From Pseudolysobacter antarcticus (GTDB taxonomy: Bacteria > Pseudomonadota > Gammaproteobacteria > Xanthomonadales > Rhodanobacteraceae), in assembly GCF_004168365.1 (NCBI RefSeq), contig NZ_CP035704.1, forward strand, positions 1,240,001-1,304,000: a stretch of 64,000 nt of DNA. Reading direction: 5' to 3'. This document shows positions 38,072 to 47,299 of the stretch, piece by piece (position 1 is the first letter of the stretch; the number at the start of each line of letters is the position of its first letter). The notes under the pieces are model-generated. The model was not told the origin of the DNA. It saw only the letters and a list, made by a program, of their open reading frames with translations, and searched no databases. Position numbers and translations under genes: made by a program.

Positions 38072-38925
38072 GGTTTGCGATCGCTGTGATTCGGGGCGGC
38101 GGCGGAAGTGGGGTGAGAGTAAACCGGGTTACGTCGAAGAAAGATGATGAAAGCCTGCCAGTGGATTGCGGCGACGATCTTCATCGTCATCAGCGGAAAA
38201 CGCAGCAAGCAGCGCGTCAGGTTTTTTGCGTTCAGCGGCTTTCTTTGCAGTACGAGGGTGGCGTCGAAATCGGATGCGCCGTCTTTCAATACATCCATGT
38301 GCACGCGCAGCGCATCGTCCGGAATGCTGAAGCGCCAACGGTAATCGCGCTGCATCGGCATGAACGGCGAGACATGAAATGCCTTGGCGAAATCCCAGCC
38401 CAACACGTTGCGATGTTGCTCCGCCTGCATCACATCGAGCACGTACGCGTGGCGTTCTTTCCACGGCGTATTGGTGATTTCCGCGACGATGGTTTGCAGC
38501 GTCTGACCATCTTCGGCGTAGCAATAATAAAAGCTCACCGGATTGAAACAGTGGCCGAAATAACGCAAATGCGTGAGCAATCGGATTGGCCCGCGCGGCG
38601 TATTTCCCGTAGCGGAAAACACACGTTGGCGCACGGCTTGATCCAGCGGAATTTCGACCGGACCGAGATAATCACTGCGACGGAACTCGGCGAGATTTTT
38701 TTTCCCAACCGACCAGAATCGGCTCTGCAAAAATAGCCGATCAAGCTCGGTCAGATCGATATACAGCATGCACATCTTGTAGCTGAAATCATGCGCGTGC
38801 GGCTTGTAGCGACGATGCCGCACCCAGCCTTCGTAGATCGCACTGGCGAATTTTTTATCCGGCGCAGCAATAATTTCGGCGGCGGCGATCGCGCGCAAAT
38901 CCGGCGCTTGCCGCAATGCGTTCAT
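38068..38925 (-). CDS. DUF1365 family protein
   Basis: 285 residues. AIYEGWVRHRRYKPHAHDFSY opens the domain, and HLRYFGHCFNPVSFYYCY with FHVSPFMPMQRDYRW are its most conserved stretches. No enzyme activity is proven; it nearly always sits between an amine-oxidase-like FAD protein and a Cfa protein. It overlaps both here by four bases (ATGA at each end). The N-terminal 30 residues precede the conserved part and may be shorter in life. Confidence 0.9.
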   Translation of the reverse strand: MNALRQAPDLRAIAAAEIIAAPDKKFASAIYEGWVRHRRYKPHAHDFSYKMCMLYIDLTELDRLFLQSRFWSVGKKNLAEFRRSDYLGPVEIPLDQAVRQRVFSATGNTPRGPIRLLTHLRYFGHCFNPVSFYYCYAEDGQTLQTIVAEITNTPWKERHAYVLDVMQAEQHRNVLGWDFAKAFHVSPFMPMQRDYRWRFSIPDDALRVHMDVLKDGASDFDATLVLQRKPLNAKNLTRCLLRFPLMTMKIVAAIHWQAFIIFLRRNPVYSHPTSAAAPNHSDRKP

Positions 38926-40166
38926 GACCAGTGAATGCCGAGCGCATTGATAACATCAACGGCGCTGCGCATGCCGTCTTCATGAAATCCCCAGCCCCAA
39001 TACGCGCCGCAAAACCACGTGCGATTGCTTCCCTGGATTTCCGCTTTGCGAGTTTGCGCCGCGACTGAAGCATGGCTATAGAGCGGATGCTGATAAGACA
39101 TACGTCGCAGAATCTTGTCGGGATCGATTTGCGCGGTGCGATTCAAGGTTGTGCAAAACGTCACCGGCGCATGCAGCGATTGCAGCAGACTCATGCAATA
39201 CGTCACTGTGCAATTGTCGTCGGCACGTTGCGGAATCGTCGCGTTCCACGCCGCCCACGCCTTGCGCCGCCGCGGCAACATACGTTCGTCGGTATGCAAC
39301 ACGGTTTCGTTGAATTGATATGGCATCGCGCCGAGAATCGATTGTTCGCGCTCGCTCGCATCGGCCAGAAGTTTCAATGCCTGATCGCTATGACACGCGA
39401 GCACGACTTGATCAAAACGTTCGATCCCGGCGCTGCTGTCGATCTGCACGCCTTCGCTATCGCGCCGAATGGCAGTGACCGCGCAATTCGTGCGCGCCTG
39501 CACTTTCCAGTTCGCGGTCATCGCGCGCACATAACTTTGCGAACCACCTTTGACCACGCGCCACTGCGGGCGATTGCTGACCTGTAGCATCTGGTGATTG
39601 GCCATGAACTGCACCAGATATTTCACCGGAAATTTCATGATCTGATCCGGCGGCGACGACCATAACGCCGATGCCATCGGCACCAGATGCAAATCACGAA
39701 ACGCAGTGCCGTAGCTGCGCTCGCCTAGATAATCGCCGATGGTGGAATCCGGCGCATCAAGCGCGAGCAACGTGGGCGCTTCGCGATAAAAACGCAGGAT
39801 GTCACGCACCATGCCGAGAAATCGCGGCGATACAAGATTACGGCGCTGACAAAATAACGTATCGAGATTGTTCGCGTTGTATTCGAGGCCGCTGCGCTCA
39901 TCGCGCACCGCAAAACTCATTGTCGTCGGCTGCGATTCGACTGCGAGCTCGGCAAACATTTTTTGCAGCAGCGGATAATGCGGCGGATTAAAAACGATGA
40001 AACCGGTATCCACAGCGTAAGTTTTGTCGACGATTTCGATAGCGTGGGTATGCGTGTGGCCACCGAGATAATCGCCGGCTTCGAACAAAACGACATCATG
40101 CTCGCGGCTCAACAGCCATGCCGAGGCGAGTCCGGAAATGCCTGAGCCGACGACTGCAATACGCAT
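38922..40166 (-). CDS. FAD-dependent amine-oxidase-like oxidoreductase
   Basis: 414 residues from ATG 40166 (MRIAVVGSGISGLASAWLLS), two bases after the desaturase stop. The N-terminal FAD motif is followed by VVLFEAGDYLGGHTHTH and TGFIVFNPPHYPLLQKMF, and the C-terminal end is TWFCGAYWGWGFHEDGMRSA. This is the amine-oxidase/phytoene-desaturase-like group that accompanies DUF1365 and Cfa. In the methylated furan fatty acid route of Rhodobacter sphaeroides a flavin-type desaturase acts on methylated acyl chains; this protein is a candidate for that role, by inference only. Confidence 0.88.
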   Translation of the reverse strand: MRIAVVGSGISGLASAWLLSREHDVVLFEAGDYLGGHTHTHAIEIVDKTYAVDTGFIVFNPPHYPLLQKMFAELAVESQPTTMSFAVRDERSGLEYNANNLDTLFCQRRNLVSPRFLGMVRDILRFYREAPTLLALDAPDSTIGDYLGERSYGTAFRDLHLVPMASALWSSPPDQIMKFPVKYLVQFMANHQMLQVSNRPQWRVVKGGSQSYVRAMTANWKVQARTNCAVTAIRRDSEGVQIDSSAGIERFDQVVLACHSDQALKLLADASEREQSILGAMPYQFNETVLHTDERMLPRRRKAWAAWNATIPQRADDNCTVTYCMSLLQSLHAPVTFCTTLNRTAQIDPDKILRRMSYQHPLYSHASVAAQTRKAEIQGSNRTWFCGAYWGWGFHEDGMRSAVDVINALGIHWS

Positions 40167-40168
40167 GA

Positions 40169-41122
40169 TCAGCGCGCGCGTTTGAGATGAATCGGCACCG
40201 GCTTCAGATCCCAGACCAGGCCGAAAAACGCCAGCGTGCGCAGCAGATAATAAGTGAGATCGAATTCCCACCAGCGAAATCCCTGTCGCGCCGCACCCGG
40301 AAAATAATGATGATTATTGTGCCAGCCTTCGCCGAACGTCAGCAGCGCCAGCAGCCAGTTGTTGCGGCTGCTATCGGCGGTATCAAAACGCCGTGTCCCG
40401 ATCTGATGCGCGATCGAATTGATCGTCACCGTGACATGGAACAGCACCATCGTCGAGATGAAAAATCCCCAGATCAGCAACTGTGGGCCGCTGGTGCCGA
40501 GTGCCGGATACGCATGCTGCAAATATTTACCGAGGAAGAATAACGCCACCGCAAGCGCGATCGGCACCAGGATATCGAAGCGATCGAGCCAGCGCAGTTC
40601 GGGATAACGCTTGAGATCGGGAATCGCTTCCCAGTCGGTGCGAAATCCGCGTGGCGTCAGAAACCAACCGAGATGACTCCACAAAAAACCATGCTGATGC
40701 GGCGAGTGGATATCTTTTTCAGTATCGGAAAAACGATGATGATGGCGATGATGTGATGCCCACCACAGCGGTCCGCGCTGCACGCACATCGAACCGATTG
40801 CGGCAAAAATAAACTGCAGCGCCCGCGACGTCTTGAATGCCTTGTGCGAAAAATAGCGGTGATAAAACGCCGTGATCGCAAACATGCGGATCGCATACAA
40901 ACCGAGCGCCACCCATAACGCAAACCACGAAAACCCAACCCAGATCACGCCGATACAAGCCAGGTGCAATCCGATGAACGGCAATACACGCAGCCAGTCG
41001 ATGCGGTCGAGTGTGGCGTCGCTGATGTTTTCGGTACCGCTCGCGCTGGAGTCAAACCAGCGCACAAGCGCCGTCAAACCGCGACGCCAAACGGGTGGCA
41101 ATGGAGCGATAGTCGGTATCAT
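40169..41122 (-). CDS. Membrane acyl-CoA/acyl-lipid desaturase (delta-9 type)
   Basis: 317 residues. The three histidine boxes of the di-iron desaturases are intact: YHRYFSHK, SHHRHHHRF and WHNNHHYFPG. Four hydrophobic stretches fit an inner-membrane enzyme. It should place a double bond in a saturated acyl chain with O2 and an electron donor; no ferredoxin or cytochrome gene is adjacent. I use the ATG at 41122; a TTG one codon earlier is also in frame. It is the first gene of a seven-gene operon and would supply the unsaturated chains used by the Cfa enzymes. Confidence 0.92.
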   Translation of the reverse strand: MIPTIAPLPPVWRRGLTALVRWFDSSASGTENISDATLDRIDWLRVLPFIGLHLACIGVIWVGFSWFALWVALGLYAIRMFAITAFYHRYFSHKAFKTSRALQFIFAAIGSMCVQRGPLWWASHHRHHHRFSDTEKDIHSPHQHGFLWSHLGWFLTPRGFRTDWEAIPDLKRYPELRWLDRFDILVPIALAVALFFLGKYLQHAYPALGTSGPQLLIWGFFISTMVLFHVTVTINSIAHQIGTRRFDTADSSRNNWLLALLTFGEGWHNNHHYFPGAARQGFRWWEFDLTYYLLRTLAFFGLVWDLKPVPIHLKRAR

Positions 41123-41348
41123 CAAGTTGTCTCAGCGAAGAGGCGAGCCGCGGCTGACCAAACCACAAATGATTTCAGCCCGAGAGTGATTTTGCAGTGA
41201 AGTCAGATGGCCTTGTCGTGACCGGGGTTTCGAAATCAGTGAATAGTTCGTATCCATGCGATGTATTACGCAGGCAGGCAGATCGCGGATGCATTGCGTT
41301 GACGATGGTTATGCGTTTAGCTAATTGCAGAAGTGGGTGACACTCTGA

Positions 41349-42239
41349 TCAGCGCAAGTGCGTAGCCAAGAATGCCAGCACGCGATCGGCGTATTCTTTC
41401 GGCGCATATGCGTAGAGATCGATATGAGCGGCGCCGTCCACTGACCAAAATTCTTTTGGCTCACTCGCCGCTGCAAACAGCTGGCGGGATTCGTCAATGC
41501 GTGTATGCAAATCTTCGCTTCCCGCGATAAAAAGTTTAGGCATATGCAAACTGGCCACGTGCGTGATTGGGCGCAACGCTGCAGGCTCGAAGCCGAGCCT
41601 CGGCTTGATCTGGAAAGTCAGCAGGGGGATGAGAATTTCAGACCACGTACCCAATCGCATCGTCAGACGATCAGCGATGGCTTGGTCCAGACTGGGATAA
41701 ACAGCTTCGACGACCAGTGCATCGATGGGTAGCGATGGTGCGGCCATGATTGCGGCTGCGCCACCCATCGACATTCCGATCACGCCGATCTTTGCGTCGG
41801 GCTGTCTGGCCCGCATGTAGTCGACTGCCGCTTGCGCATCGATGCTCTCCAGATAACCAAACGTGACATGCTTTCCCGGGCTTTCGCCATTCGCCTGAAA
41901 GTCGAATAACAAGACGCTGTAGTGAGCATCGTGCAACAGTCGGGCACGGCTCAGCATGCTGAGCCGTGATCCATGCAAGCTATGTAAAAGCGCAATCGCG
42001 CCGGCGCCCTTTTCGCCTGGCAAGTACCATCCGTGCAGTAAGGAGCCGGAACGGCTCGGTATCACGATCGATTCGCCCGTGAGATCGGAGGGCAGCTCGC
42101 CAATAACAGAAGGATTGGGTGCCGTCAGATAGCTGCCTGCCGCAAAAACTGCAACGCCGATGATCAGCATGAAAATGCTGATTGCGTACGATGCGATTTT
42201 GATTTTCTTGGACATCATCATTGCTGTCAGAGATCTCAT
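41349..42239 (-). CDS. Alpha/beta hydrolase with N-terminal membrane anchor
   Basis: 296 residues. One hydrophobic segment (about 13-35, ASYAISIFMLIIGVAVFAAG) anchors it in or across the inner membrane. The hydrolase domain has the nucleophile elbow GVIGMSMGGAAA, the oxyanion-side LLHSLHGSRLSM, the acid in IAGSEDLHTRID and the His in VDGAAHIDLYAY. It resembles DUF1749/BEM46-like hydrolases. Four methionines near the start make the exact initiation uncertain (42239, or 42215-42221). It is divergent from the pseudouridine synthase over 48 bases. The 226 bases downstream of it, before the desaturase gene, show no feature. Confidence 0.82.
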   Translation of the reverse strand: MRSLTAMMMSKKIKIASYAISIFMLIIGVAVFAAGSYLTAPNPSVIGELPSDLTGESIVIPSRSGSLLHGWYLPGEKGAGAIALLHSLHGSRLSMLSRARLLHDAHYSVLLFDFQANGESPGKHVTFGYLESIDAQAAVDYMRARQPDAKIGVIGMSMGGAAAIMAAPSLPIDALVVEAVYPSLDQAIADRLTMRLGTWSEILIPLLTFQIKPRLGFEPAALRPITHVASLHMPKLFIAGSEDLHTRIDESRQLFAAASEPKEFWSVDGAAHIDLYAYAPKEYADRVLAFLATHLR

Positions 42240-42287
42240 TCGATCCTATACTGAAACCTTGGCCAACCCAATATCGACGACTCCTTT

Positions 42288-43118
42288 ATGGCACGCAGAA
42301 AATTCGCCGGCGGCAAAACCTCCGCGCAAATGCCCAAGATGCAGAACGGAGCGCCAAAACCGTCCTCACAAGCACCGACATCGCGCAGCGGAATCACGCG
42401 GCATGGGCTGGCGCGTGTATTGTCGAAACTGGGATTCTGCTCGCGTACCAAGGCTTATGATCTGATCGCGGATGGGCGAGTGGCGGTGGATGGCGAAGTG
42501 CAAACCGATGCGGAGTTTGCGGTCGATATGAGTCGTGCGGAAATCCGCGTCGATGGCGTGGCGATTGCGGCGCAAAAACGCATCTACATGATGCTCAACA
42601 AACCGCGTGGCATCGTCACCAGCGCGGCGGACGAAAAAGGTCGCGATACGGTTTACTCGTTATTGCAGGATGGCGGTTTGCCGTGGATCGCGCCGGTCGG
42701 TCGGCTGGATCGCGCCAGCGAAGGTCTGTTGTTGCTGAGCAATGACAGCGTCTGGGCGGCGCGCATCACCGATCCACTGACGCATCTGGCCAAGACTTAC
42801 CACGTGCAGATCGACAGCGTGCCCGATGAGATGTTGCTGGAAAAAATGCGAGCCGGTGTGCACGACGATAGCGACCTGTTGCGCGTGACATCGGTCAGCG
42901 TGTTGCGCGTCGGCGAGAAAAACGCATGGCTCGAAATCACCCTCGACGAAGGCAAGAATCGACATATCAGGCGCTTGCTCGCGGCGCTGGAAATCGGCGT
43001 GCTGCGGCTTTTGCGCGTGGCTATCGGCGAGTTGCCGCTGGGCGATCTCGCCAAAGGCAAGTGGCGCACGCTCGACAGCCATGAAGTTGCGCTGCTGGCG
43101 GTCGCCACCGTCGAATGA
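42288..43118 (+). CDS. rRNA pseudouridine synthase, RsuA/RluB family
   Basis: 276 residues. A basic, Lys/Pro/Ser-rich N-terminal tail (1-35) precedes the S4 RNA-binding domain (LARVLSKLGFCSRTKAYDLI). The catalytic domain contains YMMLNKPRGIVTS and the active-site Asp in GRLDRASEGLLLLSND. It ends with EGKNRHIRRLLAALEIGVLRL, which separates this family from RluA and TruA. It converts a uridine in 16S or 23S rRNA to pseudouridine; which one cannot be told by eye. It is convergent with kbl and no strong ribosome-binding site precedes the ATG. Confidence 0.88.
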   Translation: MARRKFAGGKTSAQMPKMQNGAPKPSSQAPTSRSGITRHGLARVLSKLGFCSRTKAYDLIADGRVAVDGEVQTDAEFAVDMSRAEIRVDGVAIAAQKRIYMMLNKPRGIVTSAADEKGRDTVYSLLQDGGLPWIAPVGRLDRASEGLLLLSNDSVWAARITDPLTHLAKTYHVQIDSVPDEMLLEKMRAGVHDDSDLLRVTSVSVLRVGEKNAWLEITLDEGKNRHIRRLLAALEIGVLRLLRVAIGELPLGDLAKGKWRTLDSHEVALLAVATVE

Positions 43119-43127
43119 CGAGCAAAA

Positions 43128-43193
43128 AAAGAATTGCGTCGAAACAGGACCTACTCTGTTCTCGGGCTTCCGTTTGTAGGTCTCGACTTCTTT
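43128..43193. terminator. Convergent hairpin between pseudouridine synthase and kbl
   Basis: Three blocks pair in order: AAAGAA with TTCTTT, GTCGA with TCGAC, and GACCTAC with GTAGGTC, enclosing a 21-base loop. An A7 run begins the left arm, giving T-rich ends on the minus strand. It lies in the 81-base gap between two convergent genes and probably ends both. Confidence 0.6.
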
Positions 43194-43199
43194 CCGTCG

Positions 43200-44390
43200 C
43201 TACTTCAGCACACCGAGTTTTTTGCCGACCTTGATAAACGCCTTGATCGCGCGATCCAGATGCTCACGCGTATGCGCTGCAGACATCTGCGTGCGGATGC
43301 GCGCCTGACCTTGCGGCACCACCGGGAAGAAAAATCCGATCGCGTAAATGCCTTCGTCGAGTAGCGCGCTGGCAAACGCCTGCGCGATCTTGGCGTCGTA
43401 CAACATCACCGGCACGATTGGGTGAGTGCCCGGGCGAATGTCGAAACCGGCGGCAGCGATCTTCTCGCGAAAATAACGCGTGTTGTCGATGAGTTTCTGT
43501 CGCAGATCGTCGGCGTTGCCGAGCATCTCGAACACCTTGATGCCAGCCGCGACGATCGACGGTGGCAGCGAGTTCGAAAACAGATACGGGCGCGAACGCT
43601 GACGCAGCAACTCGATGACTTCGCGTCGACCGGTGGTGAAGCCGCCGAGTGCGCCGCCGAGCGCCTTGCCGAGCGTACCGGTGTAGATATCGATCCGGTC
43701 CATCACGTCGTGTACTTCGGCCGAACCGCGACCGTGCGCGCCGAGAAAACCGGTCGCATGGCATTCGTCGATATGCACCAGCGCATCGTATTTTTTTGCG
43801 AGTGCGGTGAGTTGATCGAGCGGCGCGATATACCCGTCCATGCTGAACACGCCGTCGCTGGTGATCAAGCGTGTGCGGCAACCGGCGGCGGCCTGCAATT
43901 GTTTTTCAAGATCGGCCATGTCGGCGTTGGCGTAACGAAAACGCTGCGCCTTGCACAAGCGCACGCCATCGATGATTGAGGCGTGATTGAGCGCGTCGGA
44001 AATGACCGCATCCTGCTCGCCTAGCAGCGGCTCGAACAGGCCGCCGTTGGCATCGAAACATGCGGCGTAAAGAATCGTATCTTCGGTGCCGAAGAAATTG
44101 GCGATCGCCTGTTCGAGCTGCTTGTGCAGATCCTGTGTGCCGCAGATAAATCGCACCGACGCCATGCCGAAACCATGCGTATCGAGCGCGTCTTTGGCGG
44201 CCTTGATGATGTCGGGATGATCGGCCAAGCCGAGATAATTGTTGGCGCAAAAATTCAGCACTTTGCTGCCGTCTTCGAGCGTGATTTCGGCTGATTGCGG
44301 AGACGCGATCACACGTTCGGTCTTGTACAAACCCTGTTCGCGAATCGAATCGAGTTCGGCTTGCAGGCGGTCGGCGGCGGGATAAGTCAT
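43200..44390 (-). CDS. kbl: Glycine C-acetyltransferase (2-amino-3-ketobutyrate CoA ligase)
   Basis: 396 residues, as in E. coli Kbl (398). A PLP enzyme that splits 2-amino-3-oxobutyrate with CoA into glycine and acetyl-CoA, the second step of threonine breakdown. Visible are [46 protein letters not shown] and the PLP lysine in [14 protein letters not shown]. Its partner tdh lies 1.75 kb upstream on the same strand; the usual direct kbl-tdh coupling is interrupted by the secreted-protein gene between them. Confidence 0.96.
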   Translation of the reverse strand: MTYPAADRLQAELDSIREQGLYKTERVIASPQSAEITLEDGSKVLNFCANNYLGLADHPDIIKAAKDALDTHGFGMASVRFICGTQDLHKQLEQAIANFFGTEDTILYAACFDANGGLFEPLLGEQDAVISDALNHASIIDGVRLCKAQRFRYANADMADLEKQLQAAAGCRTRLITSDGVFSMDGYIAPLDQLTALAKKYDALVHIDECHATGFLGAHGRGSAEVHDVMDRIDIYTGTLGKALGGALGGFTTGRREVIELLRQRSRPYLFSNSLPPSIVAAGIKVFEMLGNADDLRQKLIDNTRYFREKIAAAGFDIRPGTHPIVPVMLYDAKIAQAFASALLDEGIYAIGFFFPVVPQGQARIRTQMSAAHTREHLDRAIKAFIKVGKKLGVLK

Positions 44391-44491
44391 GGCAGATGCA
44401 TCGATGTTGAGGATGGGCGAATTGTCCGCTATTCGGGCCTCGGCGGGAAACTATCTGCTCGCGAATGGCGATTCACGCGAGGAGTGCACGA

Positions 44492-46042
44492 TCAGTGCTC
44501 CGCGTGAAAAGACACGTTGACATCGGCATACGGCGGCGCGCCTTCGTACGGCGCCCGCGGCACGAGATTCCAGCCATGCGTGCTGAGCTGACGCATCGCC
44601 TTGCTCGAAGCGAGCCCGCCTATCAGCACGGTGACACGGCTTTTGCGCAGTTCGGAACGCGCGAAAAATTCCGCCATCTGCGGCGTCCAGCTCAGATAAT
44701 CCAGCGGCAATGGCAACAACAATTCACCTTGCGGCGTTTGATAAGCGAGTGCCGCGCCGATCGTGATCAACGTGCCGCCACGCGCGCCATCGGTGTAGTG
44801 CCGGATCAGGCGCAATGCGTTAATCATGTAACGCGCTTCGGTTTCGTTGCGCGTGGTGATCGCCAGTTCCAGCCATTCGCCGCAACTGCCTTTGGGTTGC
44901 AATGCTTCGAGTTCATCGACGAGCGCGGTTTGCGTGGTCGGGGTAAAGCTGCCGCGCCGGATGAACAGGCGCGTGGTCAGATCGCCGTCGCACCACGCAT
45001 CAAGCCGTTTTTTGTTGTAGACACGGATATCGGCAGCGCTGCGTTGCCAGACGATTTCGTTGTAGCGCCCGCCCGCTGCGAGCACGCTCGCGCCGGTGCC
45101 GCCGACCGTGCCGAGGCCAAAACCCGCGCCGAGATTGCCGACCACCGCGGCCTGCGTCAGCGTGTCCATGCGCTCCTGCACCATCGCATTGCCGGAGTAC
45201 GGATCGATGCCGAGTTGCTGGGCGAGCGCACGACGTGTGGATTCGTACTGGATCTCGCGCAGTGCTGCACGTTTGAGTTCGGCGCCAGCGCGGGTATACC
45301 AGGTTTTTCCGGTGTGTTCGGGCGGCTTTTCTTCGTCCTGTGTTGCTGAGGATTTTGTCGCGGTCGCCGTCGTCGCGCAGGCTTTATCCGAGCAGGCGGC
45401 ATTGGATTTTTCCGCAGCATCTTCCGCCGCGAGATCGGCATCGATGCTCGGCGCGACATACGGATTTTCGCGCCGCGCCGCATTCATCGGCCCGACTGCA
45501 TCGGGATTCGGATTGCCCTTGTTGCCGATCTTCTTGCCGACGCGATCGCCAGCGGTTTGCGCCTGATTCGAATATTTGTCGAGCCGCGCAGAAAAATATC
45601 GCACCAATCCGGTAGGCACGCCGACGATGGTATCGACCGGATGCACAAATACATTACCCACCGCGCTGAGTGCGCCCATCACGCGACGGCCGGCGGCATG
45701 CGTCAACGCATCGCTGCGTGTGGCGGTGTCGAGCACATCAAGCGCCGGTAATTCGGCCTCGCGCTCGGCCAGTTGCTCGACGCTATCGGCCTTGAGCGGG
45801 CCGTATTTCGTATCGAGGGTGAAGTGCGCGGTATAACCGCGAATCGCCACTTTCGGATCGACCTTGAAACCCGGCCCGTTGAGCAGGGAAGGTTGCAACA
45901 GATCGGCGGCTTCGAGGAAAGGCTCCTCCTCGAAACCGCACTGGCTGCGGCATTCCTGATCGGAGATGCCGCCCGCTGTCGCGAATTGATTCGCGGCGAT
46001 AAACAACAGCAGGCAGAAGCGGAGCGGGCGGCACAATCGCAT
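44492..46042 (-). CDS. Uncharacterised secreted protein between kbl and tdh
   Basis: 516 residues that I do not recognise. A signal peptide covers residues 1-24 (MRLCRPLRFCLLLFIAANQF), with likely cleavage after ATA. Two cysteines follow in ECRSQCGF (31 and 35). Residues 116-152 include VMGALSAVGNVFVHPVDTI. Residues 205-245 are a low-complexity Ala/Lys/Thr/Glu linker with two Cys. Residues 300-325 form a Gly-rich hydrophobic patch (VVGNLGAGFGLGTVGGTG). The C-terminal part has ordered alpha/beta character, two further Cys and ends AEH. It should be periplasmic. Nothing links it to threonine metabolism apart from its position: 101 bases before kbl and 101 bases after tdh on the same strand. Confidence 0.75.
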   Translation of the reverse strand: MRLCRPLRFCLLLFIAANQFATAGGISDQECRSQCGFEEEPFLEAADLLQPSLLNGPGFKVDPKVAIRGYTAHFTLDTKYGPLKADSVEQLAEREAELPALDVLDTATRSDALTHAAGRRVMGALSAVGNVFVHPVDTIVGVPTGLVRYFSARLDKYSNQAQTAGDRVGKKIGNKGNPNPDAVGPMNAARRENPYVAPSIDADLAAEDAAEKSNAACSDKACATTATATKSSATQDEEKPPEHTGKTWYTRAGAELKRAALREIQYESTRRALAQQLGIDPYSGNAMVQERMDTLTQAAVVGNLGAGFGLGTVGGTGASVLAAGGRYNEIVWQRSAADIRVYNKKRLDAWCDGDLTTRLFIRRGSFTPTTQTALVDELEALQPKGSCGEWLELAITTRNETEARYMINALRLIRHYTDGARGGTLITIGAALAYQTPQGELLLPLPLDYLSWTPQMAEFFARSELRKSRVTVLIGGLASSKAMRQLSTHGWNLVPRAPYEGAPPYADVNVSFHAEH

Positions 46043-46143
46043 GGAAATCTTCGGCTAGATCGACCGGCATTGCGGCGCGATGCTGGGTTAAAGGCGAATC
46101 AGTGTAGTGCGCCGATGCTGAAGCCTGCCTTGCGCGGCGCCCG

Positions 46144-47178
46144 TTAATTCCAGGAGCAAACCACCTTGCCGCATTGCCCTGATTCCATGAGGTCAAAACC
46201 TTTCTGGAAATCGTCGATGTGGATCTGGTGCGTGAGCACTTTCTGCAGTGGGAATCCGGTCAGCAGCATCTGCGTCATCTTGTACCAGGTTTCGTACATG
46301 CGGCGACCGTACATGCCGTGCAGTACAAGGCCCTTGAAGATCACTTTGTCCCAGTCGATGCCGGCGCCGTTCGGCAAAATGCCAAGCAGCGCGATCTTGC
46401 CGCCGTGGTACATGCCGTCGAGCATTTCGTTGAACGCTTTCGGATTGCCGGACATTTCCAGTGCGACGTCGAAGCCTTCCATGTGCAGGTCGCGCATGAC
46501 ATCTTTCAGTGATTGTTTGGCGACGTTGACCACGCGCGTCGCGCCCATGTCGGCGGCAAGCTTGAGGCGATAATCGTTGACGTCTGTGACCACGACATTA
46601 CGCGCGCCGACATGTTTGGCGATGCCCGCGGCGATGATGCCGATCGGGCCGGCGCCGGTAATCAATACGTCTTCGCCGATCAGGTCGAACTCCAGTGCGC
46701 AGTGCGCCGCGTTGCCGTAAGGATCGAAAAACGCGGCGAGTTCCGAACCGATCTGATCCGGAATCGGCCACAGATTGCTCGACGGCATCGCGATGTATTC
46801 TGCGAATGCGCCATTGCGATTGACGCCGATGCCGATCGTGTTCGGGCACAGATGCTGGCGCCCGGCGCGACAATTGCGACACACGCCGCAGACGATATGA
46901 CCTTCCGCCGATACGCGCTGGCCGAGCGTGTAACCGCGCACGCCGGGCCCCATGTCGACGATACGGCCGACAAATTCGTGACCGATTACGAGGCCGGGTT
47001 TGATCGTGCGCTGCGACCATTCATCCCATTTGTAGATGTGCAGGTCGGTGCCGCAGATCGCGGTTTTCTCGAGCTTGATGAGAACGTCGTTCGGGCCGAT
47101 CTCGGGCATCGGCACCTGTTCCATCCAGATACCTTTGACGGCTTCGCGCTTGACCAGGGCTTTCATCATTTGGGACAT
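46144..47178 (-). CDS. tdh: L-threonine 3-dehydrogenase
   Basis: 344 residues. Zinc-dependent MDR enzyme that oxidises threonine to 2-amino-3-oxobutyrate with NAD+, the substrate of Kbl. Catalytic zinc ligands lie in [15 protein letters not shown] and [10 protein letters not shown]. The structural-zinc cysteines are in [15 protein letters not shown], and the NAD loop is [26 protein letters not shown]-like details are replaced by [11 protein letters not shown], as in bacterial Tdh. I start at 47178 ([10 protein letters not shown]); an ATG four codons later is possible. It is divergent from miaA. Confidence 0.96.
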   Translation of the reverse strand: MSQMMKALVKREAVKGIWMEQVPMPEIGPNDVLIKLEKTAICGTDLHIYKWDEWSQRTIKPGLVIGHEFVGRIVDMGPGVRGYTLGQRVSAEGHIVCGVCRNCRAGRQHLCPNTIGIGVNRNGAFAEYIAMPSSNLWPIPDQIGSELAAFFDPYGNAAHCALEFDLIGEDVLITGAGPIGIIAAGIAKHVGARNVVVTDVNDYRLKLAADMGATRVVNVAKQSLKDVMRDLHMEGFDVALEMSGNPKAFNEMLDGMYHGGKIALLGILPNGAGIDWDKVIFKGLVLHGMYGRRMYETWYKMTQMLLTGFPLQKVLTHQIHIDDFQKGFDLMESGQCGKVVCSWN

Positions 47179-47213
47179 GGGAATCTCGTGCTAGGTGAGC
47201 AATCGTGGCCGCG

Positions 47214-47219
47214 ATTATA
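47214..47219 (-). promoter_or_regulatory. Candidate -10 box of tdh
   Basis: A perfect TATAAT on the minus strand, 36 bases upstream of the tdh ATG. The -35 region (TGAAAA at 18 bases) is weak, so this promoter may need an activator or be used at low level. Confidence 0.4.
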
Positions 47220-47299
47220 CCGGCAAGCATCGTGACGTTTTCATTAGCAAGCATCGAGTGCATGGTCGGGCGCCGGGCAAGCGGTTACTCTGCGCGGGC

